A DNA stretch of 64,000 bases from JBMNEH01 sp050948665 (GTDB lineage: Bacteria > Bacillota > Clostridia > Christensenellales > UMGS416), in assembly GCA_050948665.1 (NCBI GenBank), contig JBMNEH010000001.1, forward strand, positions 992,001 to 1,056,000, given 5' to 3'. This document shows, piece by piece, positions 41,728-52,825 of the stretch. The notes beneath the pieces were generated by a model. That model had not been told where the DNA came from. It did not search any database and worked only from the letters and a program-made list of their open reading frames with translations. Position numbers and translations under genes: made by a program. Numbering within the stretch: the stretch's first letter is position 1; each line of letters opens with the position of its first letter.

Positions 41728-43569
41728 ATGAGACGTTTGGGATACGCAGTTCTCGCGTTCGCGCTTTTGCTTGGAATGACCGCCTGCGGGACGGCCGCGC
41801 CCTCCGGGGCGGGGACGCCTTCCGCGGGGGAGGCACAGCCCGCGGCGACGGCCGCGGAGAAAACAGAGCTCCCGGAGGAGGTATTTACCGGCTTCACGGC
41901 GGAGGACTTCCTGCATACGGAGGGGAAGGAGATCGTCAATGGCCTCGGGGAAAAGGTGTATCTCCGGGGGACGAACGCGGGGGGCTGGCTGGTACAGGAG
42001 GCCTGGATGACGCCGACGAACGCCGACTGCCAGCTGGTGACGCTCGATACCTTTGACAGGCGGTTCGGCGAGGAGACACGCAATACGCTGCTGGACGCCT
42101 ATATGGACAACTTCCTTACCGGGGAGGACCTGGATCTCTGCCGGGATATGGGGATGACGGTGATCCGGCTGCCGTTCTGGTACAGGAACCTGGTGGACGC
42201 CGGGGGTGAGCCGCTGCCGGAGGCTTTTTCACGGATGGACTGGTTTGTGGAGGCCTGCTCGGAGAGGGGAATGTATGTCATACTGGATATGCACGGCGCG
42301 CCGGGCAGCCAGAACGGCAACGACCACTCGGGAGACAATACCTCCGGCGCCAGGCTGTGGGAGGAGGAGGCGCTGCAGGACCTGACGGTGAAGGTATGGG
42401 AGATGGTCGCGGCGCATTACAGGGGGAATCCCGCGGTGGCGGCCTATGACCTGCTGAACGAACCGGCGGCGAATGATTATAAGACCAACAAGACGCAGTG
42501 GGATCTCTTTGACCGGCTCTACAAGGCGATCCGCGCCATAGACCCGGAGCATATCATTATGATGGAATCCTGCTGGGAGCCAACGAATTTGCCGCACCCG
42601 GCGGATTACGGATGGGAAAACATCGTGTACCAATACCATACCTACGTCTGGGACGCGGACCACAACGACAGCAGGCAGATACAGGGGCACCGGAACAAGC
42701 TCTGGAACATCCGGTATTCAGGGCATCAAGTGCCGGTGCTGATGGGTGAATTCACACTGTTCCGGGCGGAAGAAGCCTGGCATACGGTGCTGCAGGAATA
42801 CAACGAGGCAGGACTGCACTGGACGACATGGACTTTGAAAACCACGGGGAAGAACAACAGCTGGGGCATACTGAATCTCCTCTGCGAGGATGTGAGGATC
42901 AAAACCGATCCGGAGGAGGAGATCCTGCGGAAGTGGGAAACGATGCGGGAGGGGCAGCAGGTCAATATATGGCTTCACAATATACTGATCAACTACCTGC
43001 CCGGGAACCCCCTCGCAGCGGCAGGCAGGCCGATGGAGGCGCCGGAGATCGCCGAGACGCCCGTGCCGGAGCAGACGGTGGAGGCGCTGGTGTATAACGC
43101 CGTGGAGGACGAAGCCACGTTTGCCGCGGGCGAGGAGGCCATTGCTGCCCCGGAGGATGTGGGCGGGATCAGCGCGGTGAAGCTGGTTTGCACCCAATCC
43201 GCGGACCCGGGAACGGACAGGGGATGCGTCATCTTCTACCCCGAGAAGGGGGAAGCCGCGGACGCGACGGGATACGCCTGGCTGATATTCTATATCCGGG
43301 ATATGCAGGGCGCAAATACCCACAGGCTGACGATCGTCGACGCCGACGGGGGAATGTGGAGCGGATGGGTGGAGACCTCTTCGGTATACAGAAAGTGGAC
43401 CCGTATTGCGGCGCCGCTCGCAGCCGTCAATGGCGTGGACCTGTCGGCGGTGAAGGAGATCCGCATCGGCGAATGGAATTCCGGCACCTATTATATCGAT
43501 TCCCTGTTCTTCACCGCGCAGGAGAGCGATACGGCGGCGGGGCTGACACTGCCGGAGATCGGCACCTGA
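41728..43569 (+). CDS. GH5 family glycoside hydrolase, lipoprotein
   Basis: A lipoprotein signal (lipobox MTAC, Cys about 20 residues from the start) precedes a Ser/Ala/Thr-rich spacer. A GH5-type TIM barrel follows at about 55-415, with LRGTNAGGWLVQEAWM at its start. The acid/base Glu245 is in DLLNEPAAND and the nucleophile Glu341 in VPVLMGEFTLF. His/Tyr of YQYHTYVWD fit the active site. The last 170 residues look like a carbohydrate-binding beta-sandwich (galactose-binding-like fold). Substrate could be beta-glucan, mannan or xylan. ATG 41728 with GGGAGG is preferred over ATG 41707. Cell-surface location is inferred from the lipobox. Confidence 0.9.
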   Translation: MRRLGYAVLAFALLLGMTACGTAAPSGAGTPSAGEAQPAATAAEKTELPEEVFTGFTAEDFLHTEGKEIVNGLGEKVYLRGTNAGGWLVQEAWMTPTNADCQLVTLDTFDRRFGEETRNTLLDAYMDNFLTGEDLDLCRDMGMTVIRLPFWYRNLVDAGGEPLPEAFSRMDWFVEACSERGMYVILDMHGAPGSQNGNDHSGDNTSGARLWEEEALQDLTVKVWEMVAAHYRGNPAVAAYDLLNEPAANDYKTNKTQWDLFDRLYKAIRAIDPEHIIMMESCWEPTNLPHPADYGWENIVYQYHTYVWDADHNDSRQIQGHRNKLWNIRYSGHQVPVLMGEFTLFRAEEAWHTVLQEYNEAGLHWTTWTLKTTGKNNSWGILNLLCEDVRIKTDPEEEILRKWETMREGQQVNIWLHNILINYLPGNPLAAAGRPMEAPEIAETPVPEQTVEALVYNAVEDEATFAAGEEAIAAPEDVGGISAVKLVCTQSADPGTDRGCVIFYPEKGEAADATGYAWLIFYIRDMQGANTHRLTIVDADGGMWSGWVETSSVYRKWTRIAAPLAAVNGVDLSAVKEIRIGEWNSGTYYIDSLFFTAQESDTAAGLTLPEIGT

Positions 43570-43593
43570 GGACAGGACGGAAGAGGAGAACAG

Positions 43594-44748
43594 ATGGACA
43601 CGGGATTCTTTGAGCGGCGGTTTTCCCGGCGGGGGACAAACTGCCTGAAATGGGACGCGCTGGAAACGATTTACGGCAATCCCGAGGCGATACCGATGTG
43701 GGTGGCGGATATGGACCTGCCGATTTTACCGGAGATTACCCGCGCGCTGCAGGCCCGTATCGGGCACCCGGTGTACGGTTATTTTCTGGATGACCCGGGG
43801 GAAAAGGCGGCATTCCGGCACTGGATGCGGACCCGGCACCAATGGGAGGTGGAGGAGGAGGCCGTACGATGGATGCCCTCCGTGCTTACAACGGTCCGCT
43901 CGGGGGTGGAGATCTTCACACGACCGGGAGAGAAGGTCATGATCATGCCGCCGGTGTATCCGCCGTTCTGGAGCATTCCCAGGAAAATGGGCAGGGAGTT
44001 GGTACTCTGCCCGCTGCTGGAGACGGATGAAGGCTGGCGGATGGATCTGGACACCGCGGAGAAGCTGTTGGGGGAGGGGTGCCGGACGCTGATCCTTTGC
44101 TCCCCCCATAACCCGGTGGGACGGGTCTGGACGGAGGAGGAGCTGACGGCGCTGGTGAGGCTGTTCGCCGCCTACGGGGGCAGGATCATCGCGGATGAGA
44201 TACACCATGATATCGTGATGCCGGGCCACCGTCACACCAGCATACTGAGGATCAAGGGCGCGGAGGAGATCACCCTCTCCGCAGTATCCGCCACAAAGAC
44301 CTTTAATATAGCCGGACTGCAGATCTCCGCCGCGGTGCTGCCGCCCTTTATCCGGGAGGAGTTCAACAGCCTGGCGGAGAAATGGGGCTTTTCCGGGGGG
44401 AATGAGCTGGCGCATACGGCGCAGGCCGCCGCCTACCGGTACGGCGCGCCCTGGCTGGACGCGCTGTTGTGCCACCTGGATGAGAACCGCAGGATGCTGG
44501 AGGAGGCGCTGGCGGCGGACTTCCCCGGCGTTTCCATGAGCAGGCTGGAGGGGACCTATCTCGCCTGGCTGGATTTCCGCGGGACGGCGATCCCGCCGGA
44601 GACGCTGTCGGAACGGGCGGCGCGGGCCGGCGTGGCGGCCGGGAGGGGAGATGACTTCGGCGGACCCGGGTTCCTGCGGTATAACCTTGCCTGCACCCAC
44701 GCGCAGCTGGCCGCGTCCCTTGAGAGGCTGAAAAACATCATGGTATAA
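43594..44748 (+). CDS. MalY/PatB-type PLP aminotransferase (cystathionine beta-lyase)
   Basis: The 384-residue fold type I PLP enzyme belongs to the MalY/PatB subgroup, which cleaves cystathionine to homocysteine, pyruvate and ammonia. WVADMDLPILPEI near residue 30, HPVYGYF, LILCSPHNPVGRVWT near 165 and the PLP Lys in SAVSATKTFNIAGLQ near 232 are clear. ADEIHHDIV carries the cofactor Asp. It starts 24 bp after the GH5 gene with GAGGAGAAC nearby, and may be read through from it. The metabolic link to the transporter that follows is unknown. Confidence 0.92.
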   Translation: MDTGFFERRFSRRGTNCLKWDALETIYGNPEAIPMWVADMDLPILPEITRALQARIGHPVYGYFLDDPGEKAAFRHWMRTRHQWEVEEEAVRWMPSVLTTVRSGVEIFTRPGEKVMIMPPVYPPFWSIPRKMGRELVLCPLLETDEGWRMDLDTAEKLLGEGCRTLILCSPHNPVGRVWTEEELTALVRLFAAYGGRIIADEIHHDIVMPGHRHTSILRIKGAEEITLSAVSATKTFNIAGLQISAAVLPPFIREEFNSLAEKWGFSGGNELAHTAQAAAYRYGAPWLDALLCHLDENRRMLEEALAADFPGVSMSRLEGTYLAWLDFRGTAIPPETLSERAARAGVAAGRGDDFGGPGFLRYNLACTHAQLAASLERLKNIMV

Positions 44749-44889
44749 CCGGCAGACGGAGGCGCTGTCAAAGAGGGGGGCGCTTAAGCCCGGACCGGGA
44801 ACGAATTCCGCCGGCTTTGCGGGATAACGGCGGACACCGGAGGACAGTAAGGGGCCAAATACCGGATGCCGTTTGGGAAAGGAAGATAC

Positions 44890-46155
44890 ATGTTAGAAAA
44901 CCGATGGAAGATACCGCCGGAGATGGCGCTGTATCTCATACTGATCGCCGCCGTGTCTTTGGGGAACGGACTAAGCGATTCTGTTTACTCCAATTACTTC
45001 AAAGAGGTCTACAATGTCACGGCGCAACAGCGGGGATTTATTGAGTTTCCCCGGGAGCTGCCGGGGGTGCTGTGCGTGATCACGGTGGCGGCGCTGTCAT
45101 CCCTGGGGAATATCCGCCTGTCGATCATTTCGCAGATACTGGCCTTTTCCGGCCTGCTGGTGCTGGGGCTGCTGACGCCCTCCTTCTCGGTGATGCTGAT
45201 CTTCCTGTTCATCAACTCCATGGGGATGCACCTTTCCATGCCAGTGCTGGATTCGCTGGGCCTTTCGCTGGCGGAGCCGGATAAAGTGGGCCGCAGGATG
45301 GGACAGTATGCCAGCGTACGTTCGGTATTCGGATTCGCCGCGGCGCTGGTCGTCTTTTTCGGATTCCGTTTGAACTGGCTGCGATTTGATACCGATGTGA
45401 AGTGGGTCTTTATCATAGGATGCGCTTTCTTTCTGATCGCGCTGACGGCAGCCGTCGTTATGCTGATCGTTGTCAAGCCGCCGAGGGCGCCGCAGAAAAA
45501 GCTGAATTTTGTTTTCCGGAAGGAATATAAGTACTACTATCTCCTGACCATCCTGCACGGGGTGCAGAAGCAGATCGCATATGTGTACGGCACCTGGGTG
45601 GTGGTGGACCTGCTGCTGAAAAAGGCGGATACGGTGGCGCTGCTTTCGATCGCCAGCACATTCATCTGCATTTTCTTTATGAACTTCCTGGGGCGCTGGA
45701 TCGACAGGCTGGGGATCAAGAAGATGCTGTTCGTGGAGGCGCTGGCCTTTATCGGCGTATATACGGTCTACGGCTTTACGGTTTGGGGGATCACCGGACA
45801 ATGGTTTTCCCATGTCAATGTGCCGATGATCATCGTGTACGCGCTCTTCGTGCTGGACAGGCTTTCCATGCAGCTGGGCATCGTGAGGACGGTCTACCTC
45901 CGTTCCATCGCGTTGAGGGATACGGATATCACGGCGACGCTGTCGATGGGCACCAGCCTGGACCATGTGGTCTCGATACTGGCGGCTTACGCCGGCGGGA
46001 TCATATGGACGGTCTGGGGCAGCCAGTGGGTATTTTTTATGGCGGCGGCCTTTTCCCTGGGGAACCTGATCGTGGCCATATTGGTGAAGCCGGATAAGGA
46101 AAGAAAACAGGCCCTGGCCTACCGCGCCGCGGCGGAGAAGACGGAACAGAGCTGA
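44890..46155 (+). CDS. MFS transporter
   Basis: A 421-residue polytopic protein with about twelve hydrophobic segments. LSDSVYSNYFKEVYNVTAQQRGFIEFPRELPG opens the N-terminal half, where the loop between helices 1 and 2 is. LDSLGLSLAEPDKVGRRMGQYASVRSVFGF corresponds to the loop 2-4 area. The second half has LGRWIDRLGIKKMLF, the loop 8-9 motif. I chose ATG 44890, with AAAGGAAG just ahead, over ATG 44866. The substrate is not evident. Confidence 0.85.
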   Translation: MLENRWKIPPEMALYLILIAAVSLGNGLSDSVYSNYFKEVYNVTAQQRGFIEFPRELPGVLCVITVAALSSLGNIRLSIISQILAFSGLLVLGLLTPSFSVMLIFLFINSMGMHLSMPVLDSLGLSLAEPDKVGRRMGQYASVRSVFGFAAALVVFFGFRLNWLRFDTDVKWVFIIGCAFFLIALTAAVVMLIVVKPPRAPQKKLNFVFRKEYKYYYLLTILHGVQKQIAYVYGTWVVVDLLLKKADTVALLSIASTFICIFFMNFLGRWIDRLGIKKMLFVEALAFIGVYTVYGFTVWGITGQWFSHVNVPMIIVYALFVLDRLSMQLGIVRTVYLRSIALRDTDITATLSMGTSLDHVVSILAAYAGGIIWTVWGSQWVFFMAAAFSLGNLIVAILVKPDKERKQALAYRAAAEKTEQS

Positions 46156-46178
46156 TTCGACGGATTCGCGGAAAACAC

Positions 46179-46207
46179 TTGCGTTTACCCGGGATAAATG
46201 GTATAAT
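46179..46207 (+). promoter_or_regulatory. Promoter of secG
   Basis: TTGCGT (46179-46184), 17-bp spacer, TATAAT (46202-46207), 28 bp before the start codon. Confidence 0.78.
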
Positions 46208-46235
46208 CCGCCTGTTGACCATAGGAGGGCTTACG

Positions 46236-46478
46236 ATGGAAGTTATTAAAATCATTCTACGCGTGCTGTTGCTGGTCGTCTGCTTGGGGCTCACCGTGCT
46301 GGTGCTGCTGCAGAAGGGTTCGGACGGCGCTTCCGCCGCCATTATCGGCGGAATCAACGAGGGCAGCAGCGCCCGGTCCAAGGGCAAGGACGAGCTTTAT
46401 GCCCGGTACACCAAGATCGCAGCGGTGGTCACCTTTGTGCTCTGCGTAGCGTCCACCCTACTGGACAAGCTGGGCTGA
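46236..46478 (+). CDS. secG: Preprotein translocase subunit SecG
   Basis: SecG is the small two-helix partner of SecYE. The 80-residue product has a first hydrophobic helix (about 4-22), then the conserved VLVLLQKGSDGASAAIIGG, a polar turn, and a second helix near the C terminus. ATG 46236 is chosen over an in-frame upstream ATG since AGGAGGGC precedes it and the promoter would overlap the extension. A terminator follows, so secG is separable from the next two genes. Confidence 0.95.
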   Translation: MEVIKIILRVLLLVVCLGLTVLVLLQKGSDGASAAIIGGINEGSSARSKGKDELYARYTKIAAVVTFVLCVASTLLDKLG

Positions 46479-46503
46479 TTTGATCCGCAAGAGGAAAAGC
46501 CGT

Positions 46504-46532
46504 ACGGCTCCATGGACAATGGGGCCGTTTTT
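46504..46532 (+). terminator. Terminator after secG
   Basis: ACGGCTCCAT (46504-46513) pairs with ATGGGGCCGT (46519-46528) with one wobble, then a run of T. Confidence 0.85.
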
Positions 46533-46584
46533 GGCGTAAAACGGCGATTGAAAAGAGAACCAAGCTGATTTCGGAGGAAGCGGT

Positions 46585-47157
46585 ATGGAAAAGATAATAA
46601 GCGCGGAGGTGGTCTACAGCGGACCGATCTTTCATGTGGAGGCGCTTGAGGTGGAACTGGAAGACGGAAGCCCGGCGAGGCGGGATGTGGTGGTGACCCA
46701 CGGCGCTACCGCGGTGGTGGCCGTCGACAAAGCGGGCCGTGTGGCGATGGTGCGGCAGTACCGTATACCCTGCGAGAGGGAGATGCTGGAGATCCCCGCG
46801 GGAAAGCTGGAGCCGGGTGAGGAGCCCATAGGGGGAGCGCTGCGGGAGCTGCGGGAGGAGACGGGGTGCGTCGCATCGGAAATGCAGCTGCTGACGGTGA
46901 TGCAGCCCTCGGTGGCCTTCCTGAAGGAACCCATCCATATTTTCCTCGCCGGCGGACTTGTGCGGGGAGACAGCGCCCTTGACCCGGAGGAGTTTCTGAC
47001 AGTGGAGTTTTTGCCGATGGAGCTCCTGCTGGAAGCGGTATACCGGGGCGAGATCCAGGACGCGAAGACCGTTGTGGGACTGCTGCTGGCGAAGGAAGCG
47101 CTGCTCGCCGTACGCGAGGAGCTCGACGAAGAGGAAGGTTATGAGGAGTTGGAATGA
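46585..47157 (+). CDS. nudF: Nudix hydrolase, ADP-ribose pyrophosphatase type
   Basis: A 190-residue Nudix enzyme likely splitting ADP-ribose to AMP and ribose-5-phosphate. The Nudix box from GKLEPGEEPIGGALRELREETG (about 73-94) has all consensus residues. VVAVDKAGRVAMVRQYRIP and LEIPAGK are typical ADP-ribose subgroup neighbours. Its last codon overlaps the rnr start (ATGA), so the two are coupled. It sits between secG and rnr, where Firmicutes usually have no gene. GGAGGAAG precedes the ATG. Confidence 0.93.
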   Translation: MEKIISAEVVYSGPIFHVEALEVELEDGSPARRDVVVTHGATAVVAVDKAGRVAMVRQYRIPCEREMLEIPAGKLEPGEEPIGGALRELREETGCVASEMQLLTVMQPSVAFLKEPIHIFLAGGLVRGDSALDPEEFLTVEFLPMELLLEAVYRGEIQDAKTVVGLLLAKEALLAVREELDEEEGYEELE

Positions 47158-49241
47158 TATGCCCTGATTTTGCCCCGATACGGGAAACGCTGGAGGCGAT
47201 GGGCGGCGCTATGCCGACAGCGGAACAACTGATGGAGAGAGCCGGGATCAATGCCGCGGAGCTGGAGGCGCTGTGCGTCAAAGGGTTTTTGATGCGGACC
47301 CGGTCGGGGAAATACTGTGAGCCTTCACGGCAGGGCTGCCGCGCCGGCTTGCTGCAGATCATCCGCAGCGGGGCCGGATTTGTCAACCTCCGGGAGGAGG
47401 AGGATATTTATGTGGCGGCTGAGGAGATCGGCTCCGCGATGGACGGAGACCGGGTGCTGGTACAGATCATCACGGCCGGGGACCGCCGGCCGGAGGGCAG
47501 GATCATCCGCGTGCTGGAGCGCGCACACGCCCGGGTCGTCGGACTGTTCGGCGAGGACGGGCAGGGATGTTTTGTCTCCCCGGATGACCCGAAGCTGGAT
47601 TTTGACATCCTGATCGACTCGGCGCACCGGGGCGAGGCACAGCCGGGGGACGCGGTGTTCGTTGAGATGCTGGAATTCCCCGACGCGGAGCGGGAGGCCC
47701 GGGGACGGGTGCTGGAGGTATTGGGACAGGCGGGCGACGCCGGCGTGGATATCCTGTCGATCGCCAGGGCTCACGGATGGAGCGATGCCTTTCCCCCGGA
47801 AGCATTGGCGGAGGCCGAGGCGATCGGCGAAGCCGCGCCGCTGGAGGCATACCCGGAATGCCTGGACCTGCGGGAGACTGTGGTGCTCACCATCGACGGC
47901 GCCGACGCGAAGGACCTGGACGACGCCCTGTCCTGCGAGAAGACGGAGAGGGGCTGGAAGCTGGGAGTCCATATCGCGGACGTTTCCCGGAGGGTGACCC
48001 CCGGTTCTGCGCTGGATGAGGAGGCGGGAGAGAGGACGACCAGCGTTTACCTGATCAACAGGGTGCTGCCCATGCTGCCGCCGGCGATATCAAACGGGGT
48101 ATGCTCGCTGCTCCCGGGCACGGACAAGTGCGCGCTCAGCTGCATGATGGAGCTGGATGAGAACGCGGAGGTGGTCCGCTATACGCTGGCGGAGACATTG
48201 ATCTCCTCCCATGCCAGGCTGACCTACGACCGGGCCGACGCGCTGCTGGCGGGGAAGGACAGGGGCGAGGACCTGCGGCCCGGGGTCATGGAGACGCTTT
48301 TGCAGCTGGATGCCGTATCGAAGAGACGATTGGAGACCCGCCGCGCCAGGGGCGCCGTTATCATGGAGATCCCGGAGCCGTATATAGAGCTGGATAAGGA
48401 GGGGCATCCCACCGCGGTTCGCGCCGCGCCTACCGGCGGTACCCATTCCCTGATAGAGGAATGTATGCTGCTGGCGAATGAGACGATCGCGGAATGGGCG
48501 GGTGAGGAGCGGATGCCGGTGCTGTTCCGGGTACACGAGGCGCCGGATATGGAGAAGATGCGGGACCTGGATGACTTTGTGCAGGCCTTCGGCTACCGGC
48601 TGAGGGGCCTCGGCGGCAACACGATACAGCCCGGACGGCTGCAGGCTTTGCTGCGGGACGCCGAGGGGAAGCCGGAGCAGGGGATCATCGCACGGGTGCT
48701 GCTGCGTTCAATGCAGAAGGCGAAGTACTGGGACAGAGACGAGGGACACTTCGGCCTGGCGGCCAGGCATTATTGCCATTTTACCTCGCCTATACGCCGG
48801 TACCCCGACCTGATCGTACATCGGGCGGTAAAGGCCTGGCTCCGGGGAGAGGGGGATAAATGGCGGAAGGAATGCGGCGACCTGCGGGCATTGGGCCTGT
48901 ATTGCACCGAACAGGAGGTATCCGCCATGCAGACGGAGCGGGAGGTGGACGACCTGAAGACCACCGAGTACATGACGGATCATGTGGGTGAGGACTTTTA
49001 CGGCTTGATATCCGGTGTGACGGAATTCGGTTTCTTTGTGGAGCTGCCCAATACGGTGGAGGGACTGGTCCATATCACCACTCTCCCCGGGGATCAATAC
49101 CGTTTTGATGAGAAGCGGTTCGCTCTGGTCGGGCGGGGAAAGAAGGATACCTACCGCATTGGGGACTCGGTCAGGGTACGCATAGCGCGGACAGATATAT
49201 CCGCGCGGAAGGTGGATATGGTGCTGTCTCCGGAGCGGTAG
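47154..49241 (+). CDS. rnr: Ribonuclease R
   Basis: RNase R is a processive 3' to 5' exoribonuclease that degrades structured RNA. The N-terminal region (1-60) holds a winged-helix-like part, then cold-shock domains, then the RNB domain with TIDGADAKDLDDALSCEKT near residue 248, giving the catalytic Asp set. RVHEAPDMEK and HYCHFTSPIRRYPDLIVHR are signature blocks. An S1 domain ends the protein (GLISGVTEFGFFVELPNTVEGLVHI, near 620). The 695 residues are usual. smpB, which normally follows rnr, is not present. Confidence 0.96.
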   Translation: MICPDFAPIRETLEAMGGAMPTAEQLMERAGINAAELEALCVKGFLMRTRSGKYCEPSRQGCRAGLLQIIRSGAGFVNLREEEDIYVAAEEIGSAMDGDRVLVQIITAGDRRPEGRIIRVLERAHARVVGLFGEDGQGCFVSPDDPKLDFDILIDSAHRGEAQPGDAVFVEMLEFPDAEREARGRVLEVLGQAGDAGVDILSIARAHGWSDAFPPEALAEAEAIGEAAPLEAYPECLDLRETVVLTIDGADAKDLDDALSCEKTERGWKLGVHIADVSRRVTPGSALDEEAGERTTSVYLINRVLPMLPPAISNGVCSLLPGTDKCALSCMMELDENAEVVRYTLAETLISSHARLTYDRADALLAGKDRGEDLRPGVMETLLQLDAVSKRRLETRRARGAVIMEIPEPYIELDKEGHPTAVRAAPTGGTHSLIEECMLLANETIAEWAGEERMPVLFRVHEAPDMEKMRDLDDFVQAFGYRLRGLGGNTIQPGRLQALLRDAEGKPEQGIIARVLLRSMQKAKYWDRDEGHFGLAARHYCHFTSPIRRYPDLIVHRAVKAWLRGEGDKWRKECGDLRALGLYCTEQEVSAMQTEREVDDLKTTEYMTDHVGEDFYGLISGVTEFGFFVELPNTVEGLVHITTLPGDQYRFDEKRFALVGRGKKDTYRIGDSVRVRIARTDISARKVDMVLSPER

Positions 49242-49296
49242 AGACGTAATGAGGCAGCCGGGAAGCGGCCTTCCGACAAAAAATAAGGATCAAAAA

Positions 49297-49322
49297 AACC
49301 GCTCTCCGTTCGGAGAGCGGTT
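49297..49322. terminator. Terminator between glpK and rnr
   Basis: AACCGCTCTCC pairs with GGAGAGCGGTT around a GTTC loop. The A run on its left gives a seven-T tail on the minus strand, so it serves mainly glpK. Confidence 0.88.
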
Positions 49323-49330
49323 CATTCTCC

Positions 49331-50818
<1,488 letters not shown>

Positions 50819-50828
50819 GTTTTCCTCC

Positions 50829-52817
50829 TCAGTAGGCAATCATGGGGATCATATGCGGGGGTTCGTTGTAGGGAGCGCACCGGCCCTCGAGTACCGGGAG
50901 CAGACGCTTTGCGGTGGCAAGAGACGCCTCCATCATCGCGGTATAAGGCCGGGAGCATACATCCAGCAGGCCGATATTGTAGTTTTCCCCGTCAAAACGG
51001 CCCAGGGCGAACTGGTCATAGAGCTGGAAGTAATGGCAGCCTACGCCATAGGGATGGGCCGCCGCATGCTCCAGATAGCAGCGGTAGGCGATCGCCCGGT
51101 CCTTCTGGGTAAGGGTACCCTCCAGACCGGTGGCGGTCAGCCCGCCCTCCAGGCTGCCGAAGTGGAATTCCCCGATCATCACGGGCAGATCCACGCCCAG
51201 GTCGACCACGTTCTGTATGGAGGGGGTGGGATCCACAGCATAGCAGTTGATGGAGAACACATCAAAATTCTCCCAGCCGCAGACCAGGTCGGGATCGGAT
51301 ATCCATGCCCAGCGCATGCCGAGGATCATATGGTTGCCATCCACCTTCCTGCAGGCGGCGGAGGGCACAGAGACATAGGCTTCCACCATCTTACGGGAGA
51401 AGCGGCGCAAATCGGCCTCGGCGTCGTGGGAAAGAGAGGCCGCTTTGTTGATGGGCTTTTCCAGCGCGGAAAAATCCGGAAACGCGGTGCGCCAGGCCGC
51501 GTTCAGGGCGGCGATCGTGCCGTATTGCTGCCGGAGCTCGTCCAGCAGGGCCTGCTTGCAGAAGGTACGAAGGGGGTTATGCAGCACCTCCTCGGCCAGT
51601 ACAAGACCGTCCACAAAGGCCCATGCCGGTTCATTCCGGAGGAAATAGCCGATCATGAAGGGGTCGTCCGCGCGCGCGGACAAGGCGAGAGCGCACCTTT
51701 CGGCGTTCTTAGCGAACTCGGGGGAGAAAACATCGGGAAAATCTCGGAAGATCATTTTTTCGGTGGCGGGGAAGGCGGGAAGGGAGGTCACATAGGGCAT
51801 GCGCATCTTCTGCAGGGCCTCGGGATCCGACCAGTTGGCCAGAGTATTCATGCCGTTGTTCATAAGATGACGGCGCAGCAGTTCCATCCACTTGGCCTTC
51901 CAGTTCTCACCGAAAACCCGCATCAGATTTGCCTGGACAAAGGAGAAATCCACCCAGCCGCGTTTGGCGTCAACAGTATAGGCGGAGGCAAACTCACCCT
52001 CCCTGTCCGGCAGCCAATCACACAGGGAGGCGACCGGATCCACCCGGGAATCTCCGCCGGGCCTCACACAGTCCGGACCGACGGAAAAGAAGGCGTAACC
52101 GTCCGGATCCGTCAGCCACCAGCGGCCGTCCGCTTTGACGCGGCCGAAGAAACCGGTCCCCTCGGTCAGCTTCCGGTCGGCGAAGCCGCCCCATTTCGTC
52201 CAACCTTTGGGATAGACGGCGTCCGATTCCAGCTCTTTATGCAGTATACCGGACAATTCCGCAAGACTTTGGGTTTTTCCCGCCCAGTCCTTGCGCTTGT
52301 ACTGCCCCAACGCGTCAATGAGCTTCACGTCCGGCAGGGGGAATTCCGTCGGCTTACGGTCGGTCAACTCAAAACCGCTGATACGGACGCGCATATCGTG
52401 AAAGCTCTCAAAATTGGTAAGCTCCATCCGCCCGACCTCTTCCCGGGAGACCCGGCTGCCGTGACAGACGACCTTGAGCTGGCCGGGATTGCGTTCGCCG
52501 AAGAGGGTTTCGCCGTTCAGCCATTCCGTATCAAAAACCACCCGGCCGCATACCCGGGGCATCATGCCGAAGCGCTGCCTGAAAGTGGCTTCATCACCGG
52601 GAGCGGCATCCTTCGGCCAGACAAAGAGGTTAAAGGCGGCGGAATGCTCTTCCAGCACCTCCAAATCAAACACCAGGTACCGCTCACGGCTGCCGATAAA
52701 GGGGGTAATGGACAGGCCGCCGCCGGAGGCTGGGAGCAGCAATGTGGTAAATCCGTCTTTCTCCTCGAGAATCTTCGCGCCGCCAACCAGCGGGAGGGAC
52801 TTTACATCAAATTTCAT
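50829..52817 (-). CDS. Clan GH-A glycoside hydrolase, agarase-like
   Basis: A 662-residue protein with an N-terminal beta-sandwich-like region and a TIM barrel from about 185. GRVKADGRWWLTDPDGYAF is the entry block often seen in GH50-type agarases and relatives. The acid/base Glu395 lies in YFLRNEPAWAF and the nucleophile Glu550 in DLPVMIGEFHFGS. Together they place it in clan GH-A. No signal peptide is present, so it acts inside the cell on short glycosides. Family is uncertain; GH50 or a related one is the best guess. The start at 52817 follows TAGGAGA. It lies 8 bp after the galactonate dehydratase and 10 bp before glpK. Confidence 0.75.
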   Translation of the reverse strand: MKFDVKSLPLVGGAKILEEKDGFTTLLLPASGGGLSITPFIGSRERYLVFDLEVLEEHSAAFNLFVWPKDAAPGDEATFRQRFGMMPRVCGRVVFDTEWLNGETLFGERNPGQLKVVCHGSRVSREEVGRMELTNFESFHDMRVRISGFELTDRKPTEFPLPDVKLIDALGQYKRKDWAGKTQSLAELSGILHKELESDAVYPKGWTKWGGFADRKLTEGTGFFGRVKADGRWWLTDPDGYAFFSVGPDCVRPGGDSRVDPVASLCDWLPDREGEFASAYTVDAKRGWVDFSFVQANLMRVFGENWKAKWMELLRRHLMNNGMNTLANWSDPEALQKMRMPYVTSLPAFPATEKMIFRDFPDVFSPEFAKNAERCALALSARADDPFMIGYFLRNEPAWAFVDGLVLAEEVLHNPLRTFCKQALLDELRQQYGTIAALNAAWRTAFPDFSALEKPINKAASLSHDAEADLRRFSRKMVEAYVSVPSAACRKVDGNHMILGMRWAWISDPDLVCGWENFDVFSINCYAVDPTPSIQNVVDLGVDLPVMIGEFHFGSLEGGLTATGLEGTLTQKDRAIAYRCYLEHAAAHPYGVGCHYFQLYDQFALGRFDGENYNIGLLDVCSRPYTAMMEASLATAKRLLPVLEGRCAPYNEPPHMIPMIAY

Positions 52818-52825
52818 GTTATCTC

